Shown here one piece after another: positions 37,047-44,383 of a stretch of 64,000 nucleotides of DNA (its first letter is position 1; each line of letters begins with the position of its first letter). Both the position numbers and the translations under genes were made by a program. A model generated the notes under the pieces. That model was given only the letters and a program-made list of their open reading frames with translations, made no database searches and was not told where the DNA came from. The DNA is from Acidiferrum sp963771295 (lineage in GTDB: Bacteria > Acidobacteriota > Terriglobia > Acidiferrales > UBA7541). The stretch is taken from NCBI GenBank assembly GCA_963771295.1, contig CAVYTB010000009.1, positions 124,001-188,000 of the forward strand. Direction: 5' to 3'.

Positions 37047-37775
37047 CTAAGTGGTGAGGGTTACGGCGCCGGATTTCAGGTCGTAGACTGCGCCGACAAC
37101 CTTTACTTTGCCGTCTTTGACACGCGGGGCGAGGATTGGCTCCAGACCCTGCAAGCGCACCATTCCATTTTTGACATTTTGGACGATGGCGTTTTCCAGG
37201 GGATCGCCAGGCTGACCTTGGCTTTGGGTGACGGCGGGCTTGATGAGTTCGACCAAGCCATTGATGGCGCCGGGGAGAGAATCCTTAGCGTTGATGTGCT
37301 GGATGGCAGCTTTGACGGCGCCGCAGTTGGAATGACCGAGAACGAGGACGAGCGGTACGTCGAGTTCGGCGACGGCGTACTCGGTGCTGCCTTTGACGGT
37401 GACGCCGGCGCCGTCGACGACGTTGCCGGCGACGCGAACGACGAAGAGTTCGCCGACGCCGACGTCAAACAGGATTTCCGGAGAGACGCGCGAATCGGAG
37501 CAGGTGATGATGACGGCGTGGGGATACTGGGCCTTCGCGAGGGGAGCGAAATCCGCGGGACTGCGGCGCGGATTGAGGATCTGACCCTTCACGAAGCGTT
37601 GATTGCCGGCGAGAAGCACGCGCAGGGATTCGTCGGGAGTGAGGGGTTTGGGCTTTGATTCAGTGGCGGTGGATTGTGGAGCGGCAAAAGAAAAATGTGA
37701 ATATGTGAGACAGAAACCGGCAGCAGAGGCGAGACGAAGGAAATTGCGTCGTGAGGTTTGAACGAGAGTGTGCAT
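37047..37775 (-). CDS. Beta-class carbonic anhydrase, Tat-exported
   Basis: 242 residues from ATG 37775, which has GGAGG eight bases upstream. Interconverts CO2 and bicarbonate. The zinc ligands C92, H148 and C151 lie in CSDSRV and GHSNCGA, with the Asp-Arg dyad D94/R96 present. The N-terminus SRRNFLRLASAAGFCLTY is a twin-arginine signal, so a folded zinc enzyme is placed outside the cytoplasm, less usual for this class. The longer frame upstream to 38147 lacks support. Confidence 0.93.
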   Translation of the reverse strand: MHTLVQTSRRNFLRLASAAGFCLTYSHFSFAAPQSTATESKPKPLTPDESLRVLLAGNQRFVKGQILNPRRSPADFAPLAKAQYPHAVIITCSDSRVSPEILFDVGVGELFVVRVAGNVVDGAGVTVKGSTEYAVAELDVPLVLVLGHSNCGAVKAAIQHINAKDSLPGAINGLVELIKPAVTQSQGQPGDPLENAIVQNVKNGMVRLQGLEPILAPRVKDGKVKVVGAVYDLKSGAVTLTT

Positions 37776-37900
37776 TGGTGTGACCTCCAAAGGCGGACAT
37801 TGTACACGAACGCCGTGGATGGGCGTCAACCGATCCGTTACAGCGTGAGGACGATACCTAGGCGCGGCAATACCCGTTCCGGACGAGAGGCAACCTACCG

Positions 37901-39016
37901 TTAGAGCGGAGCGAGGCCAGTGAGGCTGGCGGCGCCGATGCCTTTTTGTTGGACCAGGACGTGAAAGCGTTCGCCCATGCCTTCTGGAAAGATCAGTGTT
38001 TTGAGCTGCAGGCGGGCGCGAAGCCGCGCGGTATCGTCCATGCCATCGTCGTAGAGATCCGCGAAATCGTTTCCCTTGCCCAGGGCGAGAAGGAAAGCGG
38101 TTTGTGTGACGAGGCCGAGAGTTTCGAGGCCGTGGTGCTGTCCCCACATTCGCAGCGCGGTGAAATTGACGTGTGCGGTGAGGTCTTGCTCGCCGGGAGC
38201 AGCGTAGAAGTCTTCATTGGCTCGGTGATTGGCGTAAGCGAGGACTGTGCCGGCCATATGGTGAGAATCGAACAGGTCGGAGGCTTCGTGACCATAGTCA
38301 ATGATAACTACAAACCCGCGATCGAGACGGCGAGCGATCTCGGCGATCCAGTCGCAGGCTTCGAGACCGGCTTCGGCGTGCTGGCCATCCTGGAAAGAGA
38401 TTTGTTGGGCAGCGAAATACTCAGTGATGGCGCAGGTGGAGAGCGGCAGGGAAAGTTCAGTGAAGCGCGTGCCATCGCAAGTGACGAAAATTTCGCTTAG
38501 GGAGTTTTGCTGTTGAAGGACACGGTGGACGGGCAGCGCGTCGAGGAGTTCGTTGGAAAAGAGGCATCCGACAGGGATGCGAGCTGGAATTTCGATGGAT
38601 GGTAGGCACTTCCCTTCCCGGAGAAATGGGGAGAGGCGGGCCGCGAGCTGGTCGCAACGCGAAGGCGAGCGTTCGACGGCAACGTAACGGAGAGATTGAT
38701 AGAACTCCGGCAAATTGGCTTGAGCGAATTCGAGGATGTGGCTGGCGAGACGACCTACACCTGCTCCGGCTTCAACGAGAAGAAATTCCGCGGGACAATC
38801 CAGTTGCTGCCACATTTCAGCGAACTGGCGAGCGAGCAGGCGGCCGAAAATTGGATGAACATCAACGCTGGTGTAGTAGTCGGCGAACCGCTTCGATTCA
38901 GCGCGGCTGTAATAGCCATGAACTGGATGGTAGAGACACTCGCGCATGTACTCGGCGAAGGTGATGGCCCCAAAACGACGGACGCGCTCGGCGAGGAGAG
39001 AAGCGAGAGGGTTCAC
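37901..39016 (-). CDS. MidA-type class I SAM-dependent methyltransferase (COG1565)
   Basis: 371 residues. N-terminal motif ITFAEYMRECLYHPVHGYYS (about 18-37), the SAM loop LLVEAGAGVGRLASHIL (about 79-95), YVAVERSPS and GCLFSNELLDALPVHRV. Mitochondrial homologues (NDUFAF7/MidA) methylate an arginine of a complex I subunit; the bacterial target is unknown. Its ATG overlaps the stop of the macro-domain gene by four bases, so they are coupled. Confidence 0.9.
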   Translation of the reverse strand: MNPLASLLAERVRRFGAITFAEYMRECLYHPVHGYYSRAESKRFADYYTSVDVHPIFGRLLARQFAEMWQQLDCPAEFLLVEAGAGVGRLASHILEFAQANLPEFYQSLRYVAVERSPSRCDQLAARLSPFLREGKCLPSIEIPARIPVGCLFSNELLDALPVHRVLQQQNSLSEIFVTCDGTRFTELSLPLSTCAITEYFAAQQISFQDGQHAEAGLEACDWIAEIARRLDRGFVVIIDYGHEASDLFDSHHMAGTVLAYANHRANEDFYAAPGEQDLTAHVNFTALRMWGQHHGLETLGLVTQTAFLLALGKGNDFADLYDDGMDDTARLRARLQLKTLIFPEGMGERFHVLVQQKGIGAASLTGLAPL

Positions 39017-39564
39017 GCCGGGGCGGCTCCGAAGGCGAGATCTTTTTGCATCTGTTGCCAGATCAGCTGGAAGACATCGTAGGCAGCGGAATCGAAGAGA
39101 ACAAAGTAAACAGTCTCGAGAGAAGAGCCAGCCTTCAGATGCTTAACGACTTCAGCGAGCATGATGCGAGCGCACTCGTCCATGGGGAAACCGGAAACGC
39201 CGGTGCCGACGGCGGGAAAGGCGATGGTTTTGAGTTTCCGGTCGGCAGCGAGACGCAGAGAATGGGCCGTAGAAGTGGCCAGCGATTTGGGAGTGGTGGC
39301 GGTGCCGCTAAGGCTCATGCTGGCGGCGTGAATGACGAAGCGAGCCTTGAGTTTGCCACCGGTGGTAATCGCCGCGTAGCCGACGGGGATGCTGCCAAAG
39401 TCGTCGCACTCGCGCTGAATTTCGTCGCCGCCCTTACGGCGAATGGCGCCGGCTACGCCACCGCCGAGAATGAGATCGTTGTTGGCGGCGTTGACGATGG
39501 CGTCGACGTCCATTTCGGTGAGGTCGCCCTGCTGGATTATGATGCGTTCGGAGAGAGGAGTCAT
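39013..39564 (-). CDS. Macro-domain protein (O-acetyl-ADP-ribose deacetylase-like)
   Basis: 183 residues forming one macro domain. QGDLTEMDVDAIVNAANNDLILGGGVAGAIRRKGG (about 12-46) holds the ADP-ribose-binding Asp and the catalytic-type Asn/Gly loop, and FPAVGTGVSGFP (about 116-127) the diphosphate loop. Members remove ADP-ribose esters or bind ADP-ribose. It precedes and overlaps the MidA-type gene. Confidence 0.92.
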   Translation of the reverse strand: MTPLSERIIIQQGDLTEMDVDAIVNAANNDLILGGGVAGAIRRKGGDEIQRECDDFGSIPVGYAAITTGGKLKARFVIHAASMSLSGTATTPKSLATSTAHSLRLAADRKLKTIAFPAVGTGVSGFPMDECARIMLAEVVKHLKAGSSLETVYFVLFDSAAYDVFQLIWQQMQKDLAFGAAPA

Positions 39565-39593
39565 TGGAAGGATATTGTAGAACAGATAGGAGG

Positions 39594-39621
39594 GATCAGA
39601 GATCAGGGATCGGGGATCAGG
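39594..39621. repeat. Heptanucleotide tandem repeat
   Basis: Four copies of a 7-bp unit (GATCAGA, GATCAGG, GATCGGG, GATCAGG) in the space before the macro-domain gene. Confidence 0.75.
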
Positions 39622-39693
39622 GCCAAGAAAAGGCGGGGGTGGCGGCTAGAGATGACGAATGATCGTTGGTTTGCCGCCCATCGCGTGGAAAAA

Positions 39694-39717
39694 GCGGCGG
39701 CTAGCCGCCGCACTCCG
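39694..39717. repeat. Palindromic repeat, family C
   Basis: 18-bp perfect palindrome GCGGCGGCTAGCCGCCGC followed by ACTCCG. Related copies with the same CCGCACTCC end are at 50074-50100 and 62009-62036. Confidence 0.8.
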
Positions 39718-39763
39718 AAGGTTCTCCTCGAACAGACAATTGTGCGCGGCGATTTGGAGCAGC

Positions 39764-39788
39764 CTCGCCCCTGAAGGGGCGAGCTACA
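39764..39788. repeat. Palindromic repeat, family B
   Basis: CTCGCCCCT-GA-AGGGGCGAG with tail CTACA. It overlaps the 3' end of the ArsC-like gene by a few bases. A degenerate copy lies at 40264-40300 and others at 26678 and 53499. Confidence 0.8.
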
Positions 39789-40131
39789 GCTTGCGGTAGG
39801 CGGGATCGTCGAAGCCGACGATGATTTGGGAGCGACGGACAAGTAAGGGCCTGCGGATCAGGTTGGGGTGCTTGGCCATAAGTTTGAGGGCCTCGGCGCG
39901 AGTGGGAGGATGCTTGGCCATTTGGCGGGCGCGATAGAGTTCATTGCGAGGATTGAGAAATTCCTTGTAGTCGCGCTTGCCGATGAGTTGATCGAGTTCG
40001 GATTCGGTGAGGGACTGCTTGTCGAGATCGCGAGGAGTGAAGTCGAGTTTCCGTTCGAGCAAGAGACCTCTTGCTTTGCGGCAGGTGGTTCATGTGGGCT
40101 TCTGGTAGAAGGTGATGTTCTTGTTGGACAT
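39784..40131 (-). CDS. ArsC/Spx-family thioredoxin-fold protein, probable selenoprotein (UGA at residue 14)
   Basis: 115 residues if UGA is read as selenocysteine. ATG 40131 follows AAGGAG with eight to nine bases spacing. The N-terminus reads MSNKNITFYQKPT, then TGA (40090-40092), then TTCRKARGLLLERKLDF; family members have CxxC at exactly this place, so Sec would replace the redox Cys (UxxC). Downstream the frame is well conserved: DYKEFLNPRNELYR, PPTRAEALKLMAKHPNLIRRPLLV. A SECIS-like hairpin follows the TGA. Read without recoding, only a TTG start at 40062 remains and the whole redox motif is lost. Family roles are arsenate reduction (ArsC) or thiol-stress regulation (Spx); which applies is open. 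A nonsense mutation is the main alternative, but intact codons on both sides argue against it. Confidence 0.82.
40051..40081 (-). promoter_or_regulatory. Putative bacterial SECIS element
   Basis: In the mRNA, GCAAG-AGGUCU-CUUGC (40059-40074) forms a perfect hairpin 16-31 nt after the UGA, with a lower CCG/CGG stem (nt 9-11 with 37-39) across an internal loop. The loop AGGUCU equals that of the E. coli fdhF SECIS as I recall it, with its conserved G and U, and lies 20-25 nt past the UGA, within the known range. Confidence 0.8.
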
Positions 40132-40171
40132 TTGGTGATCTCCTTGGGCGACGGTTACGTTTGAAGTTGAT

Positions 40172-40204
40172 ATCCTTCGGCCAAACTGCGGCCTCAGGAT
40201 GACA
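40172..40204. repeat. Dispersed repeat family F
   Basis: ATCCTTCGGC...CTCAGGATGACA, a short imperfect inverted repeat between the ArsC-like and rhodanese genes. A second copy, ATCCTTCGGC...CTCAGGATGGCA, is at 58505-58543. Confidence 0.7.
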
Positions 40205-40345
40205 CGCCCGTTGGGCGATAGCAAAAATTAGTTGAGCGAGGTTGGGCCAGGGTTGGAGAAGCCTCGCCCCTGAATGTGCGAGCCAGAGGGACGAGCTACA
40301 GTGGTGCGACAGGATTTCAGAGAGCGAAGGATTATGCTGACGGCA

Positions 40346-40669
40346 TCAGTAGCGCGGGACTTTGGGATCGACTTCCAGGGACCAGCGATCGATGCCGCCA
40401 GCCATGGACTTGGCGGATTTCACGCCCTGATGGCGAAGCCAATTGGCGACATCGAGGCTGCGCATACCGTGATGACAAAAGCAGATGACATCATCGTCAG
40501 TGTCGAGCTTCTGAAGATTGGCGGGAATCGAGCCCATGGGGATGAGCGTGGCGCCTTCGATGCGGCAGAGGGCGTGTTCGTGGGGCTCGCGTACATCGAC
40601 GAGAAGGAGTTTGTCGCCGCGGTCGAGGCGTTGTTTGACTTCAACGGCGGTGATTTCTAGATCGTTCAT
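40346..40669 (-). CDS. Rhodanese-like domain protein
   Basis: 107 residues from ATG 40669 with GGAG five bases upstream. A single rhodanese fold: LLLVDVREPHEHALCRIEGATLIPMGSIP and the active loop CHHGMRS, whose Cys would carry the persulfide. This is the GlpE-type single-domain size. It moves sulfane sulfur between donors and thiol acceptors. It lies 214 bases upstream of the putative selenoprotein on the same strand, so a shared redox role is possible. Confidence 0.92.
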   Translation of the reverse strand: MNDLEITAVEVKQRLDRGDKLLLVDVREPHEHALCRIEGATLIPMGSIPANLQKLDTDDDVICFCHHGMRSLDVANWLRHQGVKSAKSMAGGIDRWSLEVDPKVPRY

Positions 40670-40770
40670 GAAAGCTCCCAAGGAAAACTGTGATCGACGA
40701 CAAATTGTTCAACTTCAGGGCTCAAGACCTAGGGGCAAAAACGGCACATGGGCACCCGCAAGAAAAGCGA

Positions 40771-40884
40771 CTAGTGGGTGGCCACGAGGCCGCCCAAGAT
40801 GGCGAACATCATGAAGAGCATGATGCCGACAACCAGGGAACCGAAAACCAAGCCAAGTATTTTCGCCGGGTTAAGTTTAGCCAC
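40771..40884 (-). CDS. Possible small membrane protein (37 residues)
   Basis: Short frame between the rhodanese and the di-iron oxygenase genes, starting GTG 40884 and ending TAG. It reads AKLNPAKILGLVFGSLVVG followed by IMLFMMFAILGGLVATH, a single hydrophobic helix after a short basic N-terminus. There is no clear Shine-Dalgarno sequence. A TACAAT box ends three bases before the GTG, so a leaderless message is conceivable. An in-frame ATG farther up overlaps the upstream gene. The hydrophobic pattern is the main evidence. Confidence 0.45.
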   Translation of the reverse strand: MAKLNPAKILGLVFGSLVVGIMLFMMFAILGGLVATH

Positions 40885-40898
40885 GATATTGTACCGAA

Positions 40899-42017
40899 CT
40901 ATTGGATGGAGCCCTTGGCGGAGATCCATTGTTTTTCGACGGACTGAATCTCCTCGACAAGAGCCAAATCTTCGGGCTGCGGGAGCATTTCTTTCAGGTG
41001 CTCGGCATAGGCTTGTTCGCTGAGCAGTTCACCGGTGACGCTATATGGTTTCTTGGCGTGCTCGCCGATGTAACGGTTGAACTTCACATCGGGGACGTAG
41101 AGTGGCGCGTGGCCAGCGGGAACATTTTTGTTGATCATGTCGACGAGCTTGACGCACTCCTGGCGGTAGAGTTCGCGGCTATGCTCATTCATGCGAGCGA
41201 GGTCGGCTTCGGCCTTGGCGGTGGGCTCGTCGTAGCGGCCCTTCAGTCCCCAAACATAAAACCAGTGTGCGGAGCTGGAATGATCGACGCCGAAGAGGTC
41301 GAGGCTGACGGGAATCCACTTGTTGACATATTTCTGAATGACGTTGGTGGGAATGACGCCAGCTTTGACGATGCGCTTGATCCCGTCCTGACCCGTGCCA
41401 AGATGGAAGGACTCTTCCTTGAGCATGGGAATCATGGATTGAGCGAGCGGCGCGAATCCGGAATAGCTGAGCATGGTGAGCTGGTATTTGCCGTCGCGAT
41501 CGACAAAGTCGGTGTAGACGAAGAAGTCGAGCCAATTGTTGACGTCTTGATTGAAGGCCCCGAGCAGGCGCTTCTGATCGAACGCGCGCCGCTCCAGCAT
41601 CTTCTGCGCTTCGACGCGGCCGGAATAGCCGAAATGATTCATGAGCAGGTAGCACATCTGCCAGCCGTGCCGCATTTCTTCAGTGACGACGCGACAAAGG
41701 GACTGGCGATCGTATTCACTGGGAGAGGTTTCGAAGAGTCGGCGCTGTTGCTCGACAGAGGCGAATTCGGTATCGCCCTGGTAGACGATGAGATTCAGCA
41801 AGGCGTCGCGCATGCGTTGGTCGGGAATTTGCATGACGCGCTCCCATTTGGGACGGCCACGGTAGGCGCCGAATTCGACTTCGTTGGAACGAGTGGGGCC
41901 GAATTTGGCTTCAAACTGATAGTTGGTGATTTCCGGGTAGGCGACCCCAATGTCTTTTTGCCAAACGCGAAAGAGATCGACCCAATCATCGAAAGTGGAA
42001 AGACGTGTTGCCGGCAT
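40899..42017 (-). CDS. BoxB/PaaA-like di-iron oxygenase (phenylacetate/benzoyl-CoA epoxidase family)
   Basis: 372 residues, ferritin-like. Di-iron ligand pairs are visible as EEMRH (about 113-117) and EESFH (about 201-205), with E84 a further candidate. The segment DRDGKYQL...SGFAPLA...ML resembles BoxB of benzoyl-CoA epoxidation more than PaaA. BoxB is usually about 470 residues, so this is a shorter relative. Such enzymes epoxidise the ring of an aromatic CoA thioester. No BoxA-type reductase or PaaBCE subunit is nearby. The neighbouring PaaG-like and PaaF-like crotonases support an aromatic-CoA role. The start has TAGGAGG upstream. Confidence 0.82.
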   Translation of the reverse strand: MPATRLSTFDDWVDLFRVWQKDIGVAYPEITNYQFEAKFGPTRSNEVEFGAYRGRPKWERVMQIPDQRMRDALLNLIVYQGDTEFASVEQQRRLFETSPSEYDRQSLCRVVTEEMRHGWQMCYLLMNHFGYSGRVEAQKMLERRAFDQKRLLGAFNQDVNNWLDFFVYTDFVDRDGKYQLTMLSYSGFAPLAQSMIPMLKEESFHLGTGQDGIKRIVKAGVIPTNVIQKYVNKWIPVSLDLFGVDHSSSAHWFYVWGLKGRYDEPTAKAEADLARMNEHSRELYRQECVKLVDMINKNVPAGHAPLYVPDVKFNRYIGEHAKKPYSVTGELLSEQAYAEHLKEMLPQPEDLALVEEIQSVEKQWISAKGSIQ

Positions 42018-42055
42018 GAGCGTTTGCCTCCTAACGATTCGTTACTGAAAAGCGC

Positions 42056-42113
42056 CCGCTTCAGAAAGCGGCCGCTACAAAACCGGAGACACAGGCTGAA
42101 GCCTGTGCTACTA
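42056..42113. repeat. Two hairpin repeats with CTACA/CTACTA tails
   Basis: CCGCTT-CAGA-AAGCGG with tail CCGCTACA (42056-42079), then ACAGGCT-GA-AGCCTGT with tail GCTACTA (family D, 42091-42113). The second type recurs at 44361-44383. Confidence 0.75.
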
Positions 42114-42116
42114 GCG

Positions 42117-42926
42117 TCAACGGCCTTCGAACTTGGGAGGCCGCTTTTCCTGAAAGGCGCGAATGCCTTCCATGCAATCGTCGGAATGAAAACATTTGAG
42201 CTGGTAATCGACCTCGCGCTCAAGGGCCTGCGTCAAGGCGTCAATGTCGCGGGCAAAGAGCGTGTTCTTGACGGCGCGAATGGCGATTTGCGGACCGGAA
42301 GCTATCTTGTGGGCAAGGGCGCGGACTTCATTCTCAAAGCGGTCAAACGGAAAAACGTGGTTTAAGAGGCCGAGACGGTGAGCGGTCTTGGCGTCAATCA
42401 TTTCGCCGGTATAAAACATTTCCGAGGCGATCGAAGGGCCCACAAGCTGCGGAAGGAAGAAGGTGCCGCCGTAATCGGGGAACAGGCCGACATTGGCGAA
42501 ATTCTGGCCAAAGACGGATTCCTCGGTAGCGAGACGAATGTCCGCAGCGAGGGCAAGATTCATACCAGCGCCAGCGGCCGGACCATTGACTGCGGCGATG
42601 ACGGGCTGGGGCATGGAGCGCATTTTCAGGACAGCCTGCATGCCGGAGCGAAGAATGGGGCCAAGTTCGGAGGTGTCGCCACGCTCGCGTCCCTTACCGA
42701 TTTCACCGAGATCGCCACCGGCACAAAAAGCGCGGCCTGCGCCGGTAAGAACCACAACGTTGATAGTGGAGTCGCTGGCGATGCGAGCGAGTGCATCGTT
42801 AAGAGCGTTGGAAAGATCCTTGTTGAGGGCATTGAGGCGCGTGGGGCGATTCATCACCAAAGTGACGATGGGGCCCTGCCTGTTTTCGAGGAGGACGGGC
42901 GATGAAGTTTGTGGAGCCTGGCTCAT
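42117..42926 (-). CDS. Enoyl-CoA hydratase/isomerase family protein, PaaG-like
   Basis: 269-residue crotonase fold. The oxyanion-hole segment is GAGRAFCAGGDLGEI. The two Glu residues of classical hydratases are missing (GAGMNLALAAD where GGGCELA is usual; FGQNFANVGLFPDYGGT where FGQPE is usual). The FGQxFxxxGLxPDxGGTxxLP pattern is that of PaaG-type isomerases, which rearrange epoxyphenylacetyl-CoA to the oxepin. It lies 99 bases upstream of the di-iron oxygenase on the same strand, separated only by repeats, which fits a shared pathway. AAGGA precedes the ATG. Confidence 0.88.
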   Translation of the reverse strand: MSQAPQTSSPVLLENRQGPIVTLVMNRPTRLNALNKDLSNALNDALARIASDSTINVVVLTGAGRAFCAGGDLGEIGKGRERGDTSELGPILRSGMQAVLKMRSMPQPVIAAVNGPAAGAGMNLALAADIRLATEESVFGQNFANVGLFPDYGGTFFLPQLVGPSIASEMFYTGEMIDAKTAHRLGLLNHVFPFDRFENEVRALAHKIASGPQIAIRAVKNTLFARDIDALTQALEREVDYQLKCFHSDDCMEGIRAFQEKRPPKFEGR

Positions 42927-42949
42927 GAAAAGTCCTTGGCGCTGCGTTG

Positions 42950-43480
42950 TCAGGTGTGATGCGAGTCGCGGGCTTTCTCGGTTTTTTCAATCAGTTGGGC
43001 CAGTCTTCTAAAGAGCCGGATGCGGTCGGACTTGCTACGCGAGTTTTGGTTGCCAGTTGAGGGCACGACGAAAACTTGCGCGCCGTACAGCAGGCCCTTC
43101 TGGAGGCCGAAATTGCATTTGCGCTGAGCGAACTGCTCGTAGGTGAACTTGCCATTGAAAGCAACGACGCGGGGAGAAAATTCCTCGAGCTTCTGGCCGA
43201 GTACGATGCGGCCCTCGGCGTAGTCCTCGCGCGTGAGTTCTTCGACGGCTTTGGTGGGACGCTTGACGAGGTCGGTGAGGCCGATACCGAATTCGATGAT
43301 GCGGCGGTCGTCGGGATAGTCGAACGGTTCAGGGACTACGCCGCTTTCATACAGCGTGGGCCAGAATTGATTGCCGCGTCCGGCGTAATAGTGGCCAGCG
43401 CGGACAGAAGACTCTGTGGGGTTGCAGCCCACGATGACGAGCTTCATGCCTTTTCGAAGATAGTCTGGAAGTGTTTTCAT
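42950..43480 (-). CDS. Mismatch-specific (G/U) uracil-DNA glycosylase, Mug/TDG-like
   Basis: 176 residues. The catalytic-loop motif VIVGCNPTESSV carries the Asn typical of Mug/TDG enzymes; HYYAGRGNQFWPTLYESG forms the uracil pocket, and VPSTGNQNS stands for the second conserved loop. It removes uracil or thymine-type lesions opposite G in the cytoplasm. It sits between the two crotonase genes, apparently unrelated to them. The start ATG is at 43480. Confidence 0.9.
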   Translation of the reverse strand: MKTLPDYLRKGMKLVIVGCNPTESSVRAGHYYAGRGNQFWPTLYESGVVPEPFDYPDDRRIIEFGIGLTDLVKRPTKAVEELTREDYAEGRIVLGQKLEEFSPRVVAFNGKFTYEQFAQRKCNFGLQKGLLYGAQVFVVPSTGNQNSRSKSDRIRLFRRLAQLIEKTEKARDSHHT

Positions 43481-43511
43481 CCGAGTTGCGCTTGAACCCC
43501 GAACTTAGATT

Positions 43512-44321
43512 CTACTTCCCTTTGAAATTGGCGGCGCGCTTTTCTACGTAAGCAGCAAGGCCTTCCTTGGCGTCTTCGCTGGTGAAGAGGAGCTGCTGCA
43601 ATTCGCGCTCCAGGCCCAGGGCTTCGGCAAAGGGGATTTCGATGCCAGTGACGACGGAACGCTTGATGCGGCCGACGGCGCGGGAAGCCTTGTTGGGCGG
43701 GCAAAACTGACGGGCATAGTCCATCACATCCTGCCAGAAAGTTTCTTTTTCGTAGATGTAGTGAATGAGATCCATCTCGAGGGCTTCTTCGAAGCTGAAG
43801 GTGCGGCCGGTTGCCATCAGTTCTATGGCGCGGGCGCGGCCAATGGCGCGGGCGAAGCGCTGAGTGCCGCCAGTGCCGGGGAGAACGCCGAGATTCACTT
43901 CCGGAAGGCCGATCTTGCCGCCCTCCTTTTTGGCGATGCGAATGTCGCAGGCCAGGGCAATTTCCAGGCCGCCGCCGACGGTGTGTCCATTGAGGGCGGC
44001 GATGACGAGTTTGGGAGTTTGTTCTAAACGGCAGAGCGTTTCGTTGGCGTGAAGACAGAAATAATATTTGAACTGGGGGTCGGCCTTGGTGAGCATCGGG
44101 ATGCTTGCACCCGCGGAGAAGAATTTCTCGCCGGCGCCGCGGATGATGATGACGTGGACGGATTCGTCCATGCGGGCTTTGAGGATGGCGGTGTCGAGCT
44201 GCTGCATCATGTCGTAGGAATAGGTGTTGGCCGGTGGATCGTCCATTTCAAAGATGGCAATGCCGTCTTCGACGCGGTATTTGATGAGTTCTTTGGTGGC
44301 GATGCTGGTGGTGGTTGCCAT
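43512..44321 (-). CDS. Enoyl-CoA hydratase (PaaF/crotonase-like)
   Basis: 269 residues. Both catalytic Glu are present: GGGLEIALACD and GLPEVNLGVLPGTGGT; the oxyanion segment is GAGEKFFSAGASI. It should hydrate a trans-2-enoyl-CoA. With the PaaG-like protein and the BoxB/PaaA-like oxygenase it outlines part of an aromatic-CoA degradation route, though fatty-acid oxidation remains possible. A family D repeat and the TetR gene lie just upstream. Confidence 0.9.
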   Translation of the reverse strand: MATTTSIATKELIKYRVEDGIAIFEMDDPPANTYSYDMMQQLDTAILKARMDESVHVIIIRGAGEKFFSAGASIPMLTKADPQFKYYFCLHANETLCRLEQTPKLVIAALNGHTVGGGLEIALACDIRIAKKEGGKIGLPEVNLGVLPGTGGTQRFARAIGRARAIELMATGRTFSFEEALEMDLIHYIYEKETFWQDVMDYARQFCPPNKASRAVGRIKRSVVTGIEIPFAEALGLERELQQLLFTSEDAKEGLAAYVEKRAANFKGK

Positions 44322-44360
44322 GGTTCTCTCCTGCTCTCTCTTCGTTCTGAAACTTGCTTC

Positions 44361-44383
44361 ACAGGCTCAAGCCTGTGCTGCTA
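44361..44383. repeat. Palindromic repeat, family D
   Basis: ACAGGCT-CA-AGCCTGT with tail GCTGCTA, between the TetR and enoyl-CoA hydratase genes. Partner copy at 42091-42113. Confidence 0.75.

Noticed and set aside
39594..39621. CRISPR-like direct repeats
   Set aside because: Seven-base tandem units without spacers; no cas gene in the window.
40902..42365. 487-residue plus-strand open frame
   Set aside because: Antisense to the di-iron oxygenase and part of the PaaG-like gene; no family features.
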